From Dyella sp. S184 (GTDB lineage Bacteria > Pseudomonadota > Gammaproteobacteria > Xanthomonadales > Rhodanobacteraceae): 64,000 nt of DNA. The notes below the pieces were generated by a model that did no database searches, was not told where the DNA came from, and saw nothing but the letters and a program-made list of their open reading frames with translations. The position numbers and the translations under genes were made by a program. Below are positions 61,317-64,000 of the stretch, in pieces (positions within the stretch are counted from its first letter, which is position 1; each line of letters starts with the position of its first letter). The stretch spans positions 4,812-68,811 of the forward strand of contig NZ_LMUE01000009.1 in NCBI RefSeq assembly GCF_009766065.1, in the 5' to 3' direction.

Positions 61317-64000
61317 ATGGCAGGTCGCAGTCCATCGCACAGTGAATTGCTTGCCGCGGGGCGTGAGCGCGCTGGCGCCCTCTACCGCTCCCATCGACTG
61401 CGCAAGAGCCTGCTGATCTTCGGCATCTTGCTGCTGATCTTCGGCCTGCTCGGTTTCTTCGCTGCGCCACCGCTGATCAAGAGCCAGCTGCAGAGTCGTC
61501 TCGGTGCCATGCTTGATCGCCCCGTCACGGTGGGTGACGTGCACCTCAACCCGTTCAGCCTGAAGCTGGGACTCGATCGACTGCATATCGGCGAACACGA
61601 CGGCAAGACGCCATTCGTCGATATCGACCAGGTCGTCGTCAACGCCTCATGGGCGTCCCTGTTCCGCATGGCGCCAGTGCTCGATGAGCTGACCGTGCAG
61701 CATCCGCAGTTGCACATCACGCGCACGGCGGCACAGCAGTTCAATTTCTCCGACCTGATCGAACGCTTCGCCGGCAAACCGGCGCAACCGAATGCCCCGC
61801 CTGCACGCTTCTCGCTGTCCAACATCAGCGTGCACAACGGCGACATCAGCTTCGACGACAAGGTGTTGAGCACCAGTCACCGGATCGACCAGCTTGAACT
61901 CGGCATCCCGTTTATCGCCAACCTGCCGCATGACACGGACGTATTCGTGCAGCCTTTGCTGGCAATGCAGGTGGACGGCAGCCCGCTGCACATCGGCGGA
62001 CAAACCAAGCCGTTTGCCGACAGCCGCGAGTCAGCGATCGACTTCAAGATCGATCACCTGGATCTGCCCCGCTACCTGAGCTATGTGCCGACACCGTTGC
62101 CGGTAGCGATTCCCAGCGGCCAGCTGTCCGGCCAGCTCAAGCTGGATTTCATCGATCGGAATGCGACCCAGCAACTGAAACTGAGCGGCAACCTGCAGCT
62201 GGACAATTTCGCCATCAGCAATCATGACGGCTCGCCGATCGTCGAGCTGGGTCATGCCAGTGCCACGCTGGCAGATGTCGAGCCGCTGGTGTCGCGCTAC
62301 TACTTCGATGCCATCGCACTCGACAAGACTACCTTGCATTACACCAGCCTGGCTGGCGGTCATAGCAGCCTTGATGCTTTGACTGGTGCCGACAAGACGC
62401 CAACCAAGCCGGCATCGCCTGCCGCCGATGCGCGGATTGCCACGTTGACCCTGCAGAATAGCCAGATCGACTATGCCGACCTGAGCGGCCCCACTCCGGC
62501 ACGGCTGTCGCTGGATAATCTGCATGGCACGATCCGCGGGCTCGCGACCCTGGGCGCAGCGCCAGCCAACATCGATTTGAGTTCAGGGCTTGCTGGCGGC
62601 ACGCTGCATCTCGGCGGCGCCCTGCACCTGAGCGAGAGCCGTTTCATCGGCCAGGCGGCATTGAATGGCGTTGGCCTGCCACCACTCGTTGCGATGGCGC
62701 CATCGATGTTGAATGCGCAGGTCAGCCACGGCAGCCTGGATGCGAGTGGACAGCTCGTGGCCGACTGGAGCAACGCGTTCAACCTGCAACTGGATGCGAG
62801 CAAGCTCGCGGTGAACGACTTTTCTCTGCAGCAGAAGAACCGCACGCCCGTGGCCTGGAAAGCCCTGAATGCCGATATCACCCATCTGGACCTGGCCAGC
62901 AGCCAGGCGAGCCTGGGCAACCTCAACCTGCAGGGCTTGAAGATCGATGCCCAGCGTTATCGCAATGGGCGCATCGATCTCACCGACCTGGTCAAGTCAC
63001 CACCATCGCATCATGCCGCAGGCAAAAAAGCCGTGGCGCCGGCATGGCACTGGAGCATTGCGCATCTCGGCATCGATGGCAGCAGCTTTGCCTATAAGGA
63101 CATGGCGGTTGCAGGCAAGGCTGGCCGCATCACGGTGAATGCCGACAAGTTCAGCATCAATGACCTGTCCGACGACATGCATAAGCCGCTGAAGCTGGAC
63201 CTGGCCGGCGGTATCGATCAGGGCAAGTACCGCGTCACCGGCTCCGTGCGGCCGGAACCGCTCAATGCCGACCTGCGCGTCACCGCAACCCGTTTGAACG
63301 TGGCGCCGCTGCAATCCATGGTTAAGGTACCGCTCAACGTGCACGTCGACAGCGCACTGCTGAGCCTGAAGGGACGGGTGCGCTATCGCGACCACAAGCC
63401 GGAAGCTCTGCTGAGCTATCAGGGTCAGCTCACGCTGGGCCGCGTGAACGTGCTGGACAATCTCACCAATGACGATTTTCTGCGCTGGAATTCACTGGCA
63501 GCCACCGGCGTCAACGTACGCACCGGCGAGGGTGCAGCGCAAGTATCGGTTGGAGGGTTGGCGCTCGATAATTTCTATGCCCGCGTGATCGTCAACAGCA
63601 ACGGCCGCTTGAACCTGCAGGATGTGGTGGCCAGTCCGCAGACAGCGCCGGTTTCGGTGACACAGGCCAACAACGCGCCTGCTGCGTCCAATGCAGCGCA
63701 GGTGGCCGCTACCAATCCGGCCGCCTCCGGCACCGCCGCCGTACCCAGCTCAGCTGCCAGCAGCGCCACCCCGCCAGCAGTCATCCATATTGGTCAGATC
63801 ATCCTTGCACGCGGCAACCTCAACTACACCGACAACTTCATCAAGCCCAATTACACCGCCAACATCACCCAGCTCGCGGGCAAGATCGGCGCCTTCGGCA
63901 CGGCAAGCGGCGGACCGCCGGCGCCGCTCACGTTGCAGGGCCAGCTCGATGACAATGCACCGGTTAATATTGACGGCACGATCAACCCGCTGACGCCAGT
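61317..64000 (+). CDS. DUF748 (AsmA-like) outer-envelope protein, partial at right edge
   Basis: The ATG has CAGGAG about 11 bases upstream. A membrane anchor (LRKSLLIFGILLLIFGLLGFFA) near residue 30 precedes a long strand-rich region with AsmA-like repeats (SRLGAMLDRPVTVGDVHLNP and similar blocks). The DUF748 phrase YTDNFIKPNYTANI is present near the edge, after an Ala/Pro/Ser linker. Such proteins bridge inner and outer membranes and may move phospholipids. About 894 codons are present; the 3' end is outside the window. Confidence 0.88.
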   Translation, partial: MAGRSPSHSELLAAGRERAGALYRSHRLRKSLLIFGILLLIFGLLGFFAAPPLIKSQLQSRLGAMLDRPVTVGDVHLNPFSLKLGLDRLHIGEHDGKTPFVDIDQVVVNASWASLFRMAPVLDELTVQHPQLHITRTAAQQFNFSDLIERFAGKPAQPNAPPARFSLSNISVHNGDISFDDKVLSTSHRIDQLELGIPFIANLPHDTDVFVQPLLAMQVDGSPLHIGGQTKPFADSRESAIDFKIDHLDLPRYLSYVPTPLPVAIPSGQLSGQLKLDFIDRNATQQLKLSGNLQLDNFAISNHDGSPIVELGHASATLADVEPLVSRYYFDAIALDKTTLHYTSLAGGHSSLDALTGADKTPTKPASPAADARIATLTLQNSQIDYADLSGPTPARLSLDNLHGTIRGLATLGAAPANIDLSSGLAGGTLHLGGALHLSESRFIGQAALNGVGLPPLVAMAPSMLNAQVSHGSLDASGQLVADWSNAFNLQLDASKLAVNDFSLQQKNRTPVAWKALNADITHLDLASSQASLGNLNLQGLKIDAQRYRNGRIDLTDLVKSPPSHHAAGKKAVAPAWHWSIAHLGIDGSSFAYKDMAVAGKAGRITVNADKFSINDLSDDMHKPLKLDLAGGIDQGKYRVTGSVRPEPLNADLRVTATRLNVAPLQSMVKVPLNVHVDSALLSLKGRVRYRDHKPEALLSYQGQLTLGRVNVLDNLTNDDFLRWNSLAATGVNVRTGEGAAQVSVGGLALDNFYARVIVNSNGRLNLQDVVASPQTAPVSVTQANNAPAASNAAQVAATNPAASGTAAVPSSAASSATPPAVIHIGQIILARGNLNYTDNFIKPNYTANITQLAGKIGAFGTASGGPPAPLTLQGQLDDNAPVNIDGTINPLTP

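Overview
The window looks like a GC-rich gammaproteobacterium of the Xanthomonadales, most likely family Rhodanobacteraceae (Dyella/Luteibacter/Frateuria/Rhodanobacter-like). The evidence is the codon use, the canonical miaA-hfq-hflX-hflK-hflC-purA order, the DUF748 and TacAT-type genes, and REP-like palindromes of the form CCCGC-CTTC-GCGGG. No 16S or other full phylogenetic marker is present, so genus is not assigned.

Layout. (1) 1-24.0 kb, minus strand: part of a trans-AT polyketide synthase / NRPS hybrid gene cluster. It runs PPTase -> MbtH -> a stand-alone AT-AT-ER protein -> a giant KS-rich megasynthase that leaves the window at its left edge. (2) 24.0-25.05 kb: a gene graveyard with an IS3 transposase remnant and a decayed ORF, the probable right boundary of the cluster. 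(3) 25.05-38.4 kb: housekeeping and accessory genes: a VOC protein, glycine riboswitch plus gcvP, a TacAT-like GNAT/DUF1778 toxin-antitoxin with a palindromic operator, a di-iron hydroxylase-family membrane protein, secreted Sel1-like and PLD-like proteins, a secreted esterase-like protein, a PiT phosphate transporter and a large-subunit catalase. (4) 38.8-52.8 kb: a defence island read leftwards. It holds a five-gene BREX-like operon (DUF499 ATPase, PglZ, DUF1156 methyltransferase, a small unknown protein, an SNF2 helicase), then a Fic gene, then an MNT-HEPN pair. (5) 52.8-64 kb: purA and the hflC/hflK/hflX/hfq/miaA operon, then a secreted Gly/His-rich protein, tdh and a DUF748 protein that runs off the right end.

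The most unusual structure is at purA. The intact gene is followed by two further copies of only its 3' end (354 and about 240 nt), in the same orientation. Stop codons are spaced 1,723 and 1,710 bp apart. Each interval holds one compact anti-phage or toxin-antitoxin operon with its own operator (MNT-HEPN, then Fic), and the BREX-like operon follows the outermost tail. The tails differ from purA almost only at synonymous sites, so each seems to have been the working end of a purA gene in some lineage. No integrase is visible. I interpret this as a stepwise purA-tail cassette array.

The megasynthase has further oddities: one DH domain without catalytic residues, a module with DH but no KR, near-identical tandem carrier domains, a condensation domain with only its C-terminal half, and a single-base frameshift inside the adenylation domain.
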